20,298 bases of DNA from Gammaproteobacteria bacterium (GTDB taxonomy: Bacteria; Pseudomonadota; Gammaproteobacteria; UBA6429; Thiohalophilaceae), in assembly GCA_003233255.1 (NCBI GenBank), contig QILH01000282.1, positions 1 through 20,298 on the forward strand. Reading direction: 5' to 3'. Under the pieces are notes generated by a model. The model worked only from the letters and a program-made list of their open reading frames with translations, was not told the DNA's origin and searched no databases. Shown in pieces: positions 4,029 through 12,648 of the stretch. The stretch's first letter is position 1. Every line of letters begins with the position of its first letter. Position numbers and translations under genes: made by a program.

Positions 4029-5444
4029 ATGGCACGTAAATCTAAAATCCGAAAAACTCAAGATCATGACCGTTTAGAACGGGCCATGAAATTTGCGCGT
4101 GCGTTAAATTTTAATTCTTTAGAGGCATATCAGGAGTGGTGTATTCTACAGGGGTTCAGTATTGAGTTAGATAAGTCAAAGGGTCAATTAGAACGAGAAA
4201 TGCAACGTTTTGTTTTAAAGAAGCATAAAAGGGAAGGCAATACTCGTAATATTATCCAGAAAATATACTCGAGACAAATAAAATATCGGGATTTAAATAA
4301 CGAGATACTAAAAATAATTAGTGATGGATTTAAAAGAATTAACAACAAAAAACTATTGCTTGATGTATTGTTGAGTTTAGAAGAAAAAACAAAACTACTG
4401 AATTACGAAGATTATACCAGAGGTGTCATTAGTTTTGTTTTTGACTTTCATCTATGGCTCCGTCCTTATGGCCAATGGGAACAAAAATCAAGAAATGCAG
4501 GAAGACAATTTTCATCATTATCCCGTTTTTTATTTGCTAAATATGAAGTGCCTATTTTCATGGATAGAGTTTGGCAAAAAGATGAAAAAGTGCCTAAAGG
4601 CTGGTTTATTCATATCGGTCAGGGTAAAAACATTCGTTTTGCTAAGTCGCTGCCAATAAAAATGACAAAGAAGATGGCGCATAGCTTTTTACAGGCACCA
4701 GATAGTTATAGTGTTAATGCCGCTTTTCGTTGGGCACAAGTGCATGCGCTTGGCGGCAATAAAGCCATAGCTGATGCTGTAGTGGCAACACGTTTATCTC
4801 GTGCATTTAATGATGATGATTTCTGGCTAGGGGTTATACGATTTTTTATAGCTAACCCGATGCTGGATACTAATCAATATAATCCGATTATTGATTATAT
4901 CTGGAACCAGAAGTATGAAAATCGTATAGTTTTTATTGAGCGAGGAGTTGCGCGTGAGGAAGGGCCTATACAACCTAATTTTTCCATGCAAGGACGTACT
5001 CCTGATACGTTACTTCGGCAAGTAGAAAACTGGCATCGTCGGTTAGGTCGGGAAACTAAAGGTGGTATTTTACAATGGTGCAAATCAAAAACTCCCGATT
5101 TTCGTTTTGTAGAAGGACGTGCTAATACCCATAACATGAAAATATGGAGTATTCGTGAGCTATTAAACAGTAAAGAACTCATTGCAGAAGGGCGAAAAAT
5201 GAATCATTGTGTTGCCTCCTATGCTCGTAGTTGTATGTCTGGCGGCACTTCTATTTGGACTATGGGCATGCAAGATTCCCAGGAGATGTTTAAAATATTA
5301 ACCATTGAAGTGCATAACCCTTCGAGAACGATTCGCCAAATTAGAGGACTACGTAATCGACTAGCAACGAAGTATGAAACGAGCATAATAAAACGTTGGT
5401 CGCAGCAAGAAGATCTGGCGCTCTCCAGTCATTTAAATATATAG
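4029..5444 (+). CDS. PcfJ-like protein
   Basis: This 471-residue protein starts at ATG 4029 with only a weak upstream ACGAGA. The C-terminal region has the PcfJ signature: EGRKMNHCVASYARSCMSGG with His393-Cys394, then SIWTM, LTIEVHN and IRQIRGLRNR, followed by a Trp near the end. The N-terminal 100 residues are Lys/Arg-rich and helical, consistent with nucleic-acid binding. No signal peptide or membrane segment is present. PcfJ was named from an enterococcal conjugative plasmid, and its biochemical activity is not established as far as I know. The conserved His-Cys suggests an enzyme or metal site. The gene is noticeably more AT-rich than rtcB, 38 bp downstream, hinting at a different origin. 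The placement suggests a joint role with RtcB, but that is inference. Confidence 0.8.
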   Translation: MARKSKIRKTQDHDRLERAMKFARALNFNSLEAYQEWCILQGFSIELDKSKGQLEREMQRFVLKKHKREGNTRNIIQKIYSRQIKYRDLNNEILKIISDGFKRINNKKLLLDVLLSLEEKTKLLNYEDYTRGVISFVFDFHLWLRPYGQWEQKSRNAGRQFSSLSRFLFAKYEVPIFMDRVWQKDEKVPKGWFIHIGQGKNIRFAKSLPIKMTKKMAHSFLQAPDSYSVNAAFRWAQVHALGGNKAIADAVVATRLSRAFNDDDFWLGVIRFFIANPMLDTNQYNPIIDYIWNQKYENRIVFIERGVAREEGPIQPNFSMQGRTPDTLLRQVENWHRRLGRETKGGILQWCKSKTPDFRFVEGRANTHNMKIWSIRELLNSKELIAEGRKMNHCVASYARSCMSGGTSIWTMGMQDSQEMFKILTIEVHNPSRTIRQIRGLRNRLATKYETSIIKRWSQQEDLALSSHLNI

Positions 5445-5482
5445 AGTAAATGAATGAACTATCCTAAATATAATCGAGAACA

Positions 5483-6682
5483 ATGATGCCAATTATTAAA
5501 CAGATAAATAAAGGAAAAGTCCCGGTAAAGATCTACACAGATGATATTGAGCCTGAGGCCTATCAGCAGTTGATCAATATATCGACCTTACCTTTTATAC
5601 ATAGCCATATTGCTGCGATGCCGGATGTTCATTATGGCAAGGGCGCGACTGTTGGCTCGGTGATCCCCTGTAAAGGGGCGATCATTCCTGCGGCCGTGGG
5701 GGTGGATATCGGTTGTGGTATGAATGCCTTGCGCTTGTCGATCAAGGCCGAGGAATTGCCGGATAACCTGCGTGGTGTGCGCACGGTAATTGAAGCGGCG
5801 ATCCCGGTGGGATTCGAAAGCCATAAGCACGACAAGGCGCGTGCCTCGACCGTGCGTCCACTATCTGATGGCCTGGATAATATTCTTAAAAAACATCCAA
5901 AGTTATATAAGAACGATAAAAAGAAATTTAAGACCTGGGTGCGCCAGCTCGGTACCCTCGGCGGCGGCAATCACTTTATCGAGTTATGCATCGATCAAAA
6001 TGACGATGTGTGGATCATGTTGCATTCCGGCAGTCGGGGCATAGGTAATGCCATCGGCCAGTATTTTATTAATCTGGCCAAAAAAGATATGGAGCAGCAT
6101 GTCCACAACCTGCCGGATAAGGATTTGGCCTATTTTACCGAAGGCGCACAGCATTTCGATGATTATGTTGAGGCCGTGCATTGGGCACAGGATTATGCGA
6201 TGGACAATCGACGTGAGATGATGCGTTTAGTGGTCGATGCACTCAAGAAAAAGCTGAAAAAATTCGGCGTAACCAAAGAGGCAATTAACTGTCACCATAA
6301 CTATGTTTCGATTGAAAATCATTATGGTGAAAATGTTTACATAACCCGTAAAGGCGCTATAAGTGCCGGGCAGGGTGAATTAGGTATTATCCCAGGTAGT
6401 ATGGGTGCAAAATCATTTATTGTGAGTGGTAAGGGAAATCCGGAGTCGTTTTGCTCATGCTCGCATGGTGCCGGTCGTAAAATGAGTCGTGGTAAGGCCA
6501 AACGAAAATTCAACGAAATCGATCTGGAGCAACAAACGCAAGGGGTTGAATGTCGTAAAGATGAAGGTGTGCTGGATGAGATCCCTGGTGCCTATAAAGA
6601 CATCGACGTGGTTATGGAAAATCAGAATGACCTGGTTGAGGTGGTACATACTTTAAAACAGGTCATCTGTGTAAAAGGTTAA
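5483..6682 (+). CDS. rtcB: RtcB RNA-splicing ligase
   Basis: This 399-residue protein is near the length of E. coli RtcB (408). RtcB joins RNA 2',3'-cyclic phosphate (or 3'-phosphate) to 5'-OH ends using GTP and Mn2+; it is the tRNA-intron ligase in archaea and animals and a repair ligase in bacteria. All hallmark motifs are visible: PDVHYGKG, GVDIGCGM with Cys78, GGGNHFIE, LHSGSRG, CHHNYV, and CSHGAGRKMSRGKA with His328 as the expected GMP-bound histidine. Start codons ATG 5483 and 5486 are both possible; the RBS is weak (CGAGAA). No rtcA, archease gene or rtcR regulator is in the window, unlike the E. coli rtcBA arrangement. It follows the PcfJ-like gene by 38 bp and converges with the diguanylate cyclase gene, 11 bp away, with no terminator between. 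Confidence 0.97.
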   Translation: MMPIIKQINKGKVPVKIYTDDIEPEAYQQLINISTLPFIHSHIAAMPDVHYGKGATVGSVIPCKGAIIPAAVGVDIGCGMNALRLSIKAEELPDNLRGVRTVIEAAIPVGFESHKHDKARASTVRPLSDGLDNILKKHPKLYKNDKKKFKTWVRQLGTLGGGNHFIELCIDQNDDVWIMLHSGSRGIGNAIGQYFINLAKKDMEQHVHNLPDKDLAYFTEGAQHFDDYVEAVHWAQDYAMDNRREMMRLVVDALKKKLKKFGVTKEAINCHHNYVSIENHYGENVYITRKGAISAGQGELGIIPGSMGAKSFIVSGKGNPESFCSCSHGAGRKMSRGKAKRKFNEIDLEQQTQGVECRKDEGVLDEIPGAYKDIDVVMENQNDLVEVVHTLKQVICVKG

Positions 6683-6693
6683 TTATAGAAAGA

Positions 6694-7590
6694 TCAAGCC
6701 GCAGTCTGTACCTGATTACGCCCCCCGTTTTTTGCGGCATACATAGCGGTATCGGCTCGTTCGATCATTTCTTCTGGCGTGCCATCATCTGGAGTGAAAG
6801 AGGTCACTCCAAAACTGGCCGTGATCGTTAATTCAATCTCACCGTGTTTAATCGTTGCACTGGCTAAACGTGAACGCATCCGTTCCGCGACCTGTTCCGC
6901 GTTAGCTTTCGGGGTGTCGGGTAATAACAAAATAAACTCTTCTCCACCAATTCGGCCTAGTACATCTGAATCACGCAGGGTAGCGCTACAAATTTTACCA
7001 ACTTCTTTTAGAACGTGATCGCCCACTAAATGACCATGCTTATCATTAATCAATTTGAAATGATCGACATCGATCATAACCATTGACAGTGGTCGGTTAT
7101 AACGTTTAGCACGAGTAAATTCTTTAGCCGCCTTATTCATAGTGGCTAACCGATTGGGTAGACCGGTTAACATATCGGTGCTGGCGAGCATCTCAAGACG
7201 CGATTCCAGCATTTTATGTTCAGTGAGATCTCGTTCAATGGCAGCAAAATAGGTGACTTTTCCCTGTTTGTTTTTAATCGGCACGATGTTGATATCGAGC
7301 CAGACTGCTTGCTCGGTTTTAGTGTAGTTTAAAATTTGGGTACGAATGCGATTACCCGACGACATGGCCTCGCGTATTTTTAACCGAGTGTCTTTATCGG
7401 TATCGGAACCCTGTAATATACTGGGGTTTTTACCCATCACTTCATCGCTTGAATAGCCCATGAGTTTTTCAAAGGCAGGGTTTACATAGACAATCAATGG
7501 ACCGCCATCGTCCAGAGAGGTCGAATCCATAACCATAATAACGTCATTGGTATTTTCAACCAGACTTTTAAAAACATCGTCAAAAATCAT
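6694..7590 (-). CDS. PAS-GGDEF diguanylate cyclase
   Basis: This 298-residue cytoplasmic protein makes cyclic di-GMP. Residues about 5-125 form a PAS domain with LOV-like motifs (NPAF, GYSSDEVMGKNPSILQG, then a PAC end ERDLTEHK). The position occupied by the photoactive Cys in LOV domains is Pro here, so flavin photochemistry is not expected. A GGDEF domain follows: DMLTGLPNR, DVDHFKLIND, active-site GGEEF at 215-219, and RDSD at 206-209, a correctly spaced RxxD inhibitory site. It should therefore be active and product-inhibited. AGGAAA precedes the ATG. It is monocistronic and converges on rtcB. The ligand of the PAS domain is unknown. Confidence 0.95.
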   Translation of the reverse strand: MIFDDVFKSLVENTNDVIMVMDSTSLDDGGPLIVYVNPAFEKLMGYSSDEVMGKNPSILQGSDTDKDTRLKIREAMSSGNRIRTQILNYTKTEQAVWLDINIVPIKNKQGKVTYFAAIERDLTEHKMLESRLEMLASTDMLTGLPNRLATMNKAAKEFTRAKRYNRPLSMVMIDVDHFKLINDKHGHLVGDHVLKEVGKICSATLRDSDVLGRIGGEEFILLLPDTPKANAEQVAERMRSRLASATIKHGEIELTITASFGVTSFTPDDGTPEEMIERADTAMYAAKNGGRNQVQTAA

Positions 7591-7785
7591 GATATTTCCT
7601 GTCCATAGAGTTACAACTCACGTACATATCTAACACCTGTAATTAAAGACTAGAATCGGCATCTGTGGGGTAATATTGAGAGAGAAATGTTAAAGCTGGA
7701 GCGGGGTCACATCGAATATATGAAGTTCAACCGGTAAAATAAGGTTTTTGCTAGCTGGATCACAAATTAGAAGGTATTTGCAGGC
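7591..7785. other. Intergenic region upstream of the diguanylate cyclase gene
   Basis: About 195 bp that should hold the promoter of the diguanylate cyclase gene on the - strand. I see no credible ORF, RNA fold or operator apart from the terminator that follows. Confidence 0.5.
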
Positions 7786-7822
7786 ATAAAAACCCCGCAC
7801 CGTATCGGGTGCGAGGTTTATT
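7786..7822 (-). terminator. Rho-independent terminator of the DUF5684-like gene
   Basis: Read on the - strand, AAACCTCGCACC and GGTGCGGGGTTT form a stem (one mismatch) around CGATAC, followed by T residues (GGGGTTTTTATG). It lies just past the stop of the membrane-protein gene at 7837. Confidence 0.8.
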
Positions 7823-7836
7823 TAGCATCAATTTAA

Positions 7837-8220
7837 TTAAGATTGAGCGGCTGCCGGACCTTGATAGGTTGCGCTGCCAAAGCCGAGAATGGGAATAAAT
7901 ATAAACCCAAGAAAAAATATACCGATGCCGAAACCGGTACCTTTACCAAAACTCTTGGCCAGATCGATACAAATTATTACGAAGATAACAATGCTAACAA
8001 TTGGAATCAGTAGCAAAATAATCCACCAGATTGGACGGCCACTAATTTGTAACCAAACGATAATGTTGTAGATTGGGATGATGGCTGCCCAGCCAGGCTG
8101 GCCAGCTTTTGAAAATGTTTTCCACATACCAATTATAAGTACTACCAGAATCGCTAGATAAACCAGCATTATAACTCCCAATCCGCCAGCGGCGGCCCCA
8201 TTCGCAAGTTCTTGATCCAT
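7837..8220 (-). CDS. DUF5684-like small membrane protein
   Basis: This 127-residue hydrophobic protein has about three to four membrane helices (about 14-34, 58-90 split by a Pro, and 96-115) and the pattern KAGQPGWAAIIPIYN, then FGKGTGFGIG, typical of DUF5684 proteins. Family members are small inner-membrane proteins of unknown function, sometimes found near signal peptidase genes. AAGGAGAG lies 9 bases before the ATG, and a terminator follows closely, so it is monocistronic. The C-terminus (QGPAAAQS) is short and flexible. Confidence 0.85.
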   Translation of the reverse strand: MDQELANGAAAGGLGVIMLVYLAILVVLIIGMWKTFSKAGQPGWAAIIPIYNIIVWLQISGRPIWWIILLLIPIVSIVIFVIICIDLAKSFGKGTGFGIGIFFLGFIFIPILGFGSATYQGPAAAQS

Positions 8221-8424
8221 AATTTCTCTCCTTATGATTTTGTTTTAAGTTCTGTTCAGGATTGTAACCAACTTTATTGGCCCGGTGGGATTTTTGTTGA
8301 GTGAAAATATTTAGAATATAAGAATAAGCTGATTAAGTGGCATCGTAAGTAGATTGATCATTGTCAGTACCTCGATAGTGATTTGAGCAGGTACGCTGGG
8401 AGAACGACGGTTGCTGAGCTAAAA
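8221..8424. other. Intergenic region, no distinct feature
   Basis: About 200 AT-rich bp between the end of the histidine kinase gene and the start of the DUF5684-like gene, both on the - strand. It presumably contains the promoter for the latter. No clear terminator for the kinase gene is visible. Confidence 0.5.
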
Positions 8425-10632
8425 TTAATCGTTTTCGCGGATAATCGGGAAGCTTAATCGAAACTCAGCACCTGGTTGATGATTAACCACATCAATCTCA
8501 CCTTGCATGGCCTGAGTGATTTGGTGTACCAGTGCTAGCCCAATGCCGGTGCCCACAGTATTTCGGGTAAGCTCATTTTCTGTTCTATAAAATAATGTAA
8601 AGATCTTTTTCAATTGGTCTTTAGCAATTCCCGGCCCATAATCACGAATGCTAATTAGAAGGGTGTTATTCTTTTGCAGCTGGCAATGAATATCAATGAT
8701 CTTGTTATCAGCCTTGCTGGCAAATTTGATCCCATTGTCGACCAGGTTAATAATGATTTGGGTGAACTGATCGAGATCAATATTGAGCTTTAAATCTTTA
8801 GTGGTATCGTCACAGGTTAAATTAAGTTTGAACCTGTTGCGTTCGACCTGTGAGGTAACTTTTGAGCGTATGGTATCAACTAACTCAGCGACACCGACGG
8901 GATTAAGCTCAAGATCAAATTCGTTTCGGGTCATACGCGCCAGTTGTAGAATATTCTGAATGAGCCGTGACAATCGTTCACTCTCATAGTAGATATAATC
9001 ATAGTATGATTTTTTCTTTTCTTCACTGGCCCAGCCCTCACGTAACATTTCGCCGTACATGCGAATCGAGGTCAGGGGTGTTTTTAATTCATGACTCACC
9101 GATGAAACAAAATCCTGTTGTTGGCGGGCTAAGCGAATTTGTCTTAAGCCGAGGCGATACATTAGATAAAATCCACCACATAAAATGATAAACAGTACGA
9201 TCGTCGTCCAGGTGATAATTTTACCGCCGGGGCCAGTCGGTAGTTGCTGGATGCTGAAGATTAGTTCGATATCATTTAAAGGTGATGACAAGCGTGTTCT
9301 ATATAGTAGTGCACCTTCCAGTTGCCCCGTACTGGATAAATAACCTGAACGGCTTCCCGAGCGAAATACGGTGAACACATCATTATTATAGGCAATGGCC
9401 AGATCACTGACCTCGGAGACGGTGGTGGCATTAAAGATCGGCTCAATGGTATTGTGTAAAAAAGGTTTAGAATCAATTAAAATACCTTGTATATAACGGT
9501 GCTTGTTACGCCAGACTTTGCGATACAATACAAACTGCCCACTTTCTAACAGGCTGAACTCAAACGGATCGATTTCACTTTCAAATATATCCAGTTTTAC
9601 CGGGGCGTTGACATTACCTGGTTTATTTGGAGCAATAAGGCTTTGCTGCAGACGTTGGTCAGGTAATACCGTTTTCTCGGTTCGTTTGCCGGAGCGCTTC
9701 TTTTGTTTCGATAGCTCGCGTTTTTTGCGTAGTTTGGCTTCTTTTCGTAGCTGCCGTTCTTTTTGGTGTTTGGCGTATTTTTCTTCGAGCTGGATATCAT
9801 CCACTTTACCCAAAGAATAGTCAGCCTTGTCTCGCCGGTTTTTCTGTGCCGATTTCGTCTTGCTGTCTTTTGACAGGCTATCAAAAGCGGAATAGGAATC
9901 TTTTTCAGCCTCGAATGGTTTCGAAATGTCTGCGGGCTTAGCTGCCAATTCGGCAGATCTGGCGGCAACAGACTCTCTAGTTAAGTCGCGGCCTGAAGAT
10001 ACCGTTGCATCTTTCTCGGACAGACCTGGCTGTTTGATAATTTCGGGAGACTCAGAATGTGCGCTTTGTGCTTCTGGTATGGTTTTGATTTTGCTTTCGC
10101 CAATGGAATCGCTGTCTCTGGATCGGGCCTGCCGATCGATTGTGATAAGTTGATTTTCAGTTAATATTTTGAATATCGTCTGCTGTCTGGTTAGTCGTTT
10201 TGAATATTCGCTTTTTGAAATCCCATAAGCGGAAAAACCATCTTTAGTGACAGGCAGGATCGGGGTGCTAACCTGTCCCTGGTTGTCGACCTGAAAATAG
10301 CCGATGACACCATTCAGGTTAGAATCATTGGTTAATTTAGATAAAGGTGAACGTTGTAGTATATTGGCAGTGGCATCACCGGCAATATTTAAAAAACTAT
10401 AGTCAGAAAAGGCGCGTTGTTCTTCCGCATAGATCAGATTATTGAATGTATCGTCAAGGCGGGTTGCCAACTCTTCGGCTAATTGACGTTGCTGATGATA
10501 GGCTTCCCATTTGATCTGATCATAAGCCTGGTAAACCAGCAGGCCGGTGGGGATAAACAGAGCGAGAAAAAAGGCTAATAGAATTAGCCTGAGTTGTTTT
10601 TTCTCAAGTTGTTTGAAGCTGAATTTTTTCAT
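8425..10632 (-). CDS. Sensor histidine kinase with a long Lys/Arg-rich extracytoplasmic region
   Basis: This 735-residue membrane kinase has a first membrane helix at about 15-36, a very large extracytoplasmic part to about 470, and a second helix at about 472-491. A HisKA domain follows with SSVSHELKTPLTS and phospho-acceptor His514, then HATPase_c with N box IINLVDNGIKFA, DYGPGIA and GTGIGLALV. Residues about 165-330 are low complexity, rich in Ser, Lys, Arg and Glu, with a dense basic segment (KERQLRKEAKLRKKRELSK), flanked by more ordinary sensor-like sequence. There is no HAMP domain. The start overlaps the end of the response regulator gene (ATGA), so the two are translated together. The target is probably the divergent PspA/vWA operon. 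Confidence 0.95.
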   Translation of the reverse strand: MKKFSFKQLEKKQLRLILLAFFLALFIPTGLLVYQAYDQIKWEAYHQQRQLAEELATRLDDTFNNLIYAEEQRAFSDYSFLNIAGDATANILQRSPLSKLTNDSNLNGVIGYFQVDNQGQVSTPILPVTKDGFSAYGISKSEYSKRLTRQQTIFKILTENQLITIDRQARSRDSDSIGESKIKTIPEAQSAHSESPEIIKQPGLSEKDATVSSGRDLTRESVAARSAELAAKPADISKPFEAEKDSYSAFDSLSKDSKTKSAQKNRRDKADYSLGKVDDIQLEEKYAKHQKERQLRKEAKLRKKRELSKQKKRSGKRTEKTVLPDQRLQQSLIAPNKPGNVNAPVKLDIFESEIDPFEFSLLESGQFVLYRKVWRNKHRYIQGILIDSKPFLHNTIEPIFNATTVSEVSDLAIAYNNDVFTVFRSGSRSGYLSSTGQLEGALLYRTRLSSPLNDIELIFSIQQLPTGPGGKIITWTTIVLFIILCGGFYLMYRLGLRQIRLARQQQDFVSSVSHELKTPLTSIRMYGEMLREGWASEEKKKSYYDYIYYESERLSRLIQNILQLARMTRNEFDLELNPVGVAELVDTIRSKVTSQVERNRFKLNLTCDDTTKDLKLNIDLDQFTQIIINLVDNGIKFASKADNKIIDIHCQLQKNNTLLISIRDYGPGIAKDQLKKIFTLFYRTENELTRNTVGTGIGLALVHQITQAMQGEIDVVNHQPGAEFRLSFPIIREND

Positions 10633-11330
10633 TTTATGTTCAGACGATAACCTGCTCCGCGCACTGTGATCAGAAATTTAGGATCAGAAGACGAGTGCTC
10701 GATTTTGCGACGCAATTTAGCGACATGAATATCAACGGTGCGGGTTTCGATGTCCAGATCTTTTGCATAACCCCAAATCTTACTTAACAGTTCATCACGT
10801 GTAATGGGACGATCAGAGTGGGTATGCAGGTATTGTAAAATGTCCATCTCGCGCCGGGTAAAGCTGAGCTCTTCATCTTTACGCTTACCATTGAGATTTT
10901 GGGTGTCGATGTAAGTATCGGTATCAAGCTCGATTCGGTGTTGCTGTTCAATGCTGATTTTGGCGCGTCGCAAAACCGCCTGGATACGTAATACCAGCTG
11001 AGCAACAGAGAAGGGTTTGGCGACATAATCATCGGCACCCAACGACAGGCCGTGAATAATATCGTCATCACTGGTTTTGGCGGTTAACATAATAATCGGC
11101 TGTTCTCGATCATCCTGTCTGATTCGATTACAGATCTCAAAACCGTCCATGCCTGGCAGCATCACATCTAGAAGTATCAGGTCAAACTGTCCTGTTTGTG
11201 CCTTCTTCAGACCCGCCGGGCCTTCTTCTGCGAAGTCCACTTCATAGCCATGATAGACTAAAACATCGATCAGTCCCGTGCGGATGGCGGCTTCGTCTTC
11301 AACCACTAAAATTCGTATTTTTCTGCTCAT
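10629..11330 (-). CDS. OmpR/PhoB-family response regulator
   Basis: This 233-residue regulator starts at the ATG before SRKIRILVVEDE; an in-frame extension of 25 residues to 11405 has no family similarity and no better RBS. The receiver domain has the acidic pair Glu11/Asp12, phospho-acceptor Asp55 (LLDVMLPGMDG), Thr83 in MLTAK and Lys105 in AKPF. The C-terminal winged helix shows FTRREMDILQYL and TVDIHVAKLRRKIE, ending in VRGAGYRL, the typical transcription-activation form. It partners with the kinase gene, which overlaps by four bases. It likely binds the intergenic DNA shared with the PspA-like gene. Confidence 0.95.
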   Translation of the reverse strand: MSRKIRILVVEDEAAIRTGLIDVLVYHGYEVDFAEEGPAGLKKAQTGQFDLILLDVMLPGMDGFEICNRIRQDDREQPIIMLTAKTSDDDIIHGLSLGADDYVAKPFSVAQLVLRIQAVLRRAKISIEQQHRIELDTDTYIDTQNLNGKRKDEELSFTRREMDILQYLHTHSDRPITRDELLSKIWGYAKDLDIETRTVDIHVAKLRRKIEHSSSDPKFLITVRGAGYRLNIK

Positions 11331-11404
11331 AATACCGTTAAGAATACCAGTTAATTGCTGTTTTATCGCCGTCGGTGATGTAAAAGTCTTGTAAACATCC
11401 ATCA

Positions 11405-11419
11405 CCAGGTTTTACCTGG
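11405..11419. promoter_or_regulatory. Inverted repeat between the divergent regulator and PspA-like genes
   Basis: CCAGGT-TTT-ACCTGG is a perfect 6-bp palindrome with a 3-bp centre, in the short region between the regulator gene and the PspA-like gene. It could be an operator. OmpR-family proteins more often bind direct repeats, so the binding protein is unclear. Confidence 0.35.
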
Positions 11420-11494
11420 GACTGTCTAAAAATTACTCTGATTCCGCTCTAAACTTCTCTGCAGTACCCAAATTTGTTGATAAGGAGAAGTTTC

Positions 11495-12031
11495 ATGGCA
11501 CTGATTAATCGTTTTTCACGACTGTTTCGAGCGGATTTACACGCGGTATTAGATCGCATCGAAGAACCCACCTTACTGCTAAAACAGGCAGTACGGGAAA
11601 TGGAGGAAGATGTTACTGAGGATGAAAAAAATCTCAAGCTTATTCAATTTGAACAGGAACAGACACCAATATTAGAGACCGAAGTTGAAGAGTCATTAAA
11701 GGAACTTCAATTGGAGATCACCCTTTGTCTGGATTCGAAAAATGAAAAACTGGCACGTTCGGTGATCAAACGTAAATTAGAATTACAACAGCGTGCCAAA
11801 CGACTCAAACAAAAATCGGAGGGCTTAAGCAGTGAGCTGGCGAGCCTGACCGAACGATTGCAGACTAATCGCAGTCGTCTTGTGGCTATGCAACAGAAGC
11901 TTGAGATATTAGAAGAAGATCAGGCCAACCAGTCAAACCACTCGGCCGTCTATGACACCGATGTCATCATCTCTGAAGATGATATTGAGGTGGCGTTACT
12001 TAGAGAAAAACAGATGAGGACAGGATCATGA
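11495..12031 (+). CDS. PspA/IM30-family protein
   Basis: This 178-residue protein starts at ATG 11495, with AAGGAG (11482-11487) placed correctly; an in-frame TTG at 11474 is less likely. The beginning ALINRFSRLFRADLHAVLDR, then PTLLLKQAVREMEE, matches the membrane-binding N-terminal helix of PspA. The rest is almost entirely coiled coil, with repeated Leu, Glu and Lys up to about residue 150. It is shorter than E. coli PspA (222 residues). PspA proteins bind stressed inner membranes and preserve the proton motive force. It is first in a tight operon: its stop overlaps the next start (ATGA). The divergent two-component system suggests regulation of membrane stress, in place of the PspF system. 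Confidence 0.87.
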   Translation: MALINRFSRLFRADLHAVLDRIEEPTLLLKQAVREMEEDVTEDEKNLKLIQFEQEQTPILETEVEESLKELQLEITLCLDSKNEKLARSVIKRKLELQQRAKRLKQKSEGLSSELASLTERLQTNRSRLVAMQQKLEILEEDQANQSNHSAVYDTDVIISEDDIEVALLREKQMRTGS

Positions 12032-12627
12032 GCCGGCCGGCATTCAGTGAAGGTATTTTAGTAGCGATCATTATCAGCCTTGCGGTGACCGTGATTTTTA
12101 CGGTGATGTCGGCTTTTTTCCCAACCCGTTGGCTATTACAGTTCATGATCGCCGGGGTGAGTTTTTCTTATGTTGTCTATCTATTGGTTAGGAGTACAGA
12201 GAAGGTAGGTAGACTGACCGTCGTCGCAAGCTGGGCTTCAGTTGCAATTTTAACCTGGTTATTTTCTCCTTCAATTATTGTCACTCTGTTTGTGCATATC
12301 GGCCTTATCTGGTTAGTTCGAGCCCTGTATTTTTATACCAGTCTGTTGGTGGCATTTCTTGATCTTGGCCTGACCTTGTTTGCCATGGCCGCGGCCATCT
12401 GGACCTTGTCTTACACCAATAGTTTATTTCTTGGTGTCTGGTGTTTTTTCCTGTTGCAATCGTTGTTTGTATTGCTGCCAGCGGATCTAAGTACAAACAA
12501 TTCCAGCAAAAAATCTATGTTTCTCGGAGGTCGAAAGAACACAACCGAAGGCCTCAAAAAAGATCCCTTTGAACAAGCACATCAGTCTGCACAGGCGGCG
12601 TTACGTCAACTTGCGGCACAACGTTAA
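12028..12627 (+). CDS. Polytopic membrane protein in the PspA-like operon
   Basis: This 199-residue protein has about six hydrophobic helices between 10 and 152, then a hydrophilic tail of about 45 residues (SSKKSMFLGG, EQAHQSAQAALRQLAAQR). I do not recognise a named family. Its ATG overlaps the PspA-like stop codon, and the vWA gene follows 21 bp later, so the three proteins are probably made together. A role as membrane anchor or partner of the PspA-like protein is plausible; no catalytic motif is seen. Confidence 0.85.
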   Translation: MSRPAFSEGILVAIIISLAVTVIFTVMSAFFPTRWLLQFMIAGVSFSYVVYLLVRSTEKVGRLTVVASWASVAILTWLFSPSIIVTLFVHIGLIWLVRALYFYTSLLVAFLDLGLTLFAMAAAIWTLSYTNSLFLGVWCFFLLQSLFVLLPADLSTNNSSKKSMFLGGRKNTTEGLKKDPFEQAHQSAQAALRQLAAQR

Positions 12628-12648
12628 ACTATAACAGGAGATAAAATC

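Noticed and set aside
9597..9968. 123-codon ORF on the - strand in another frame within the kinase gene
   Set aside because: It arises from the Lys/Arg-rich low-complexity codons of the kinase gene and has no independent start signal.
11331..11405. Longer response regulator starting at 11405
   Set aside because: The extra 25 residues precede the conserved receiver start and have no supporting RBS; the ATG at 11330 fits the family.
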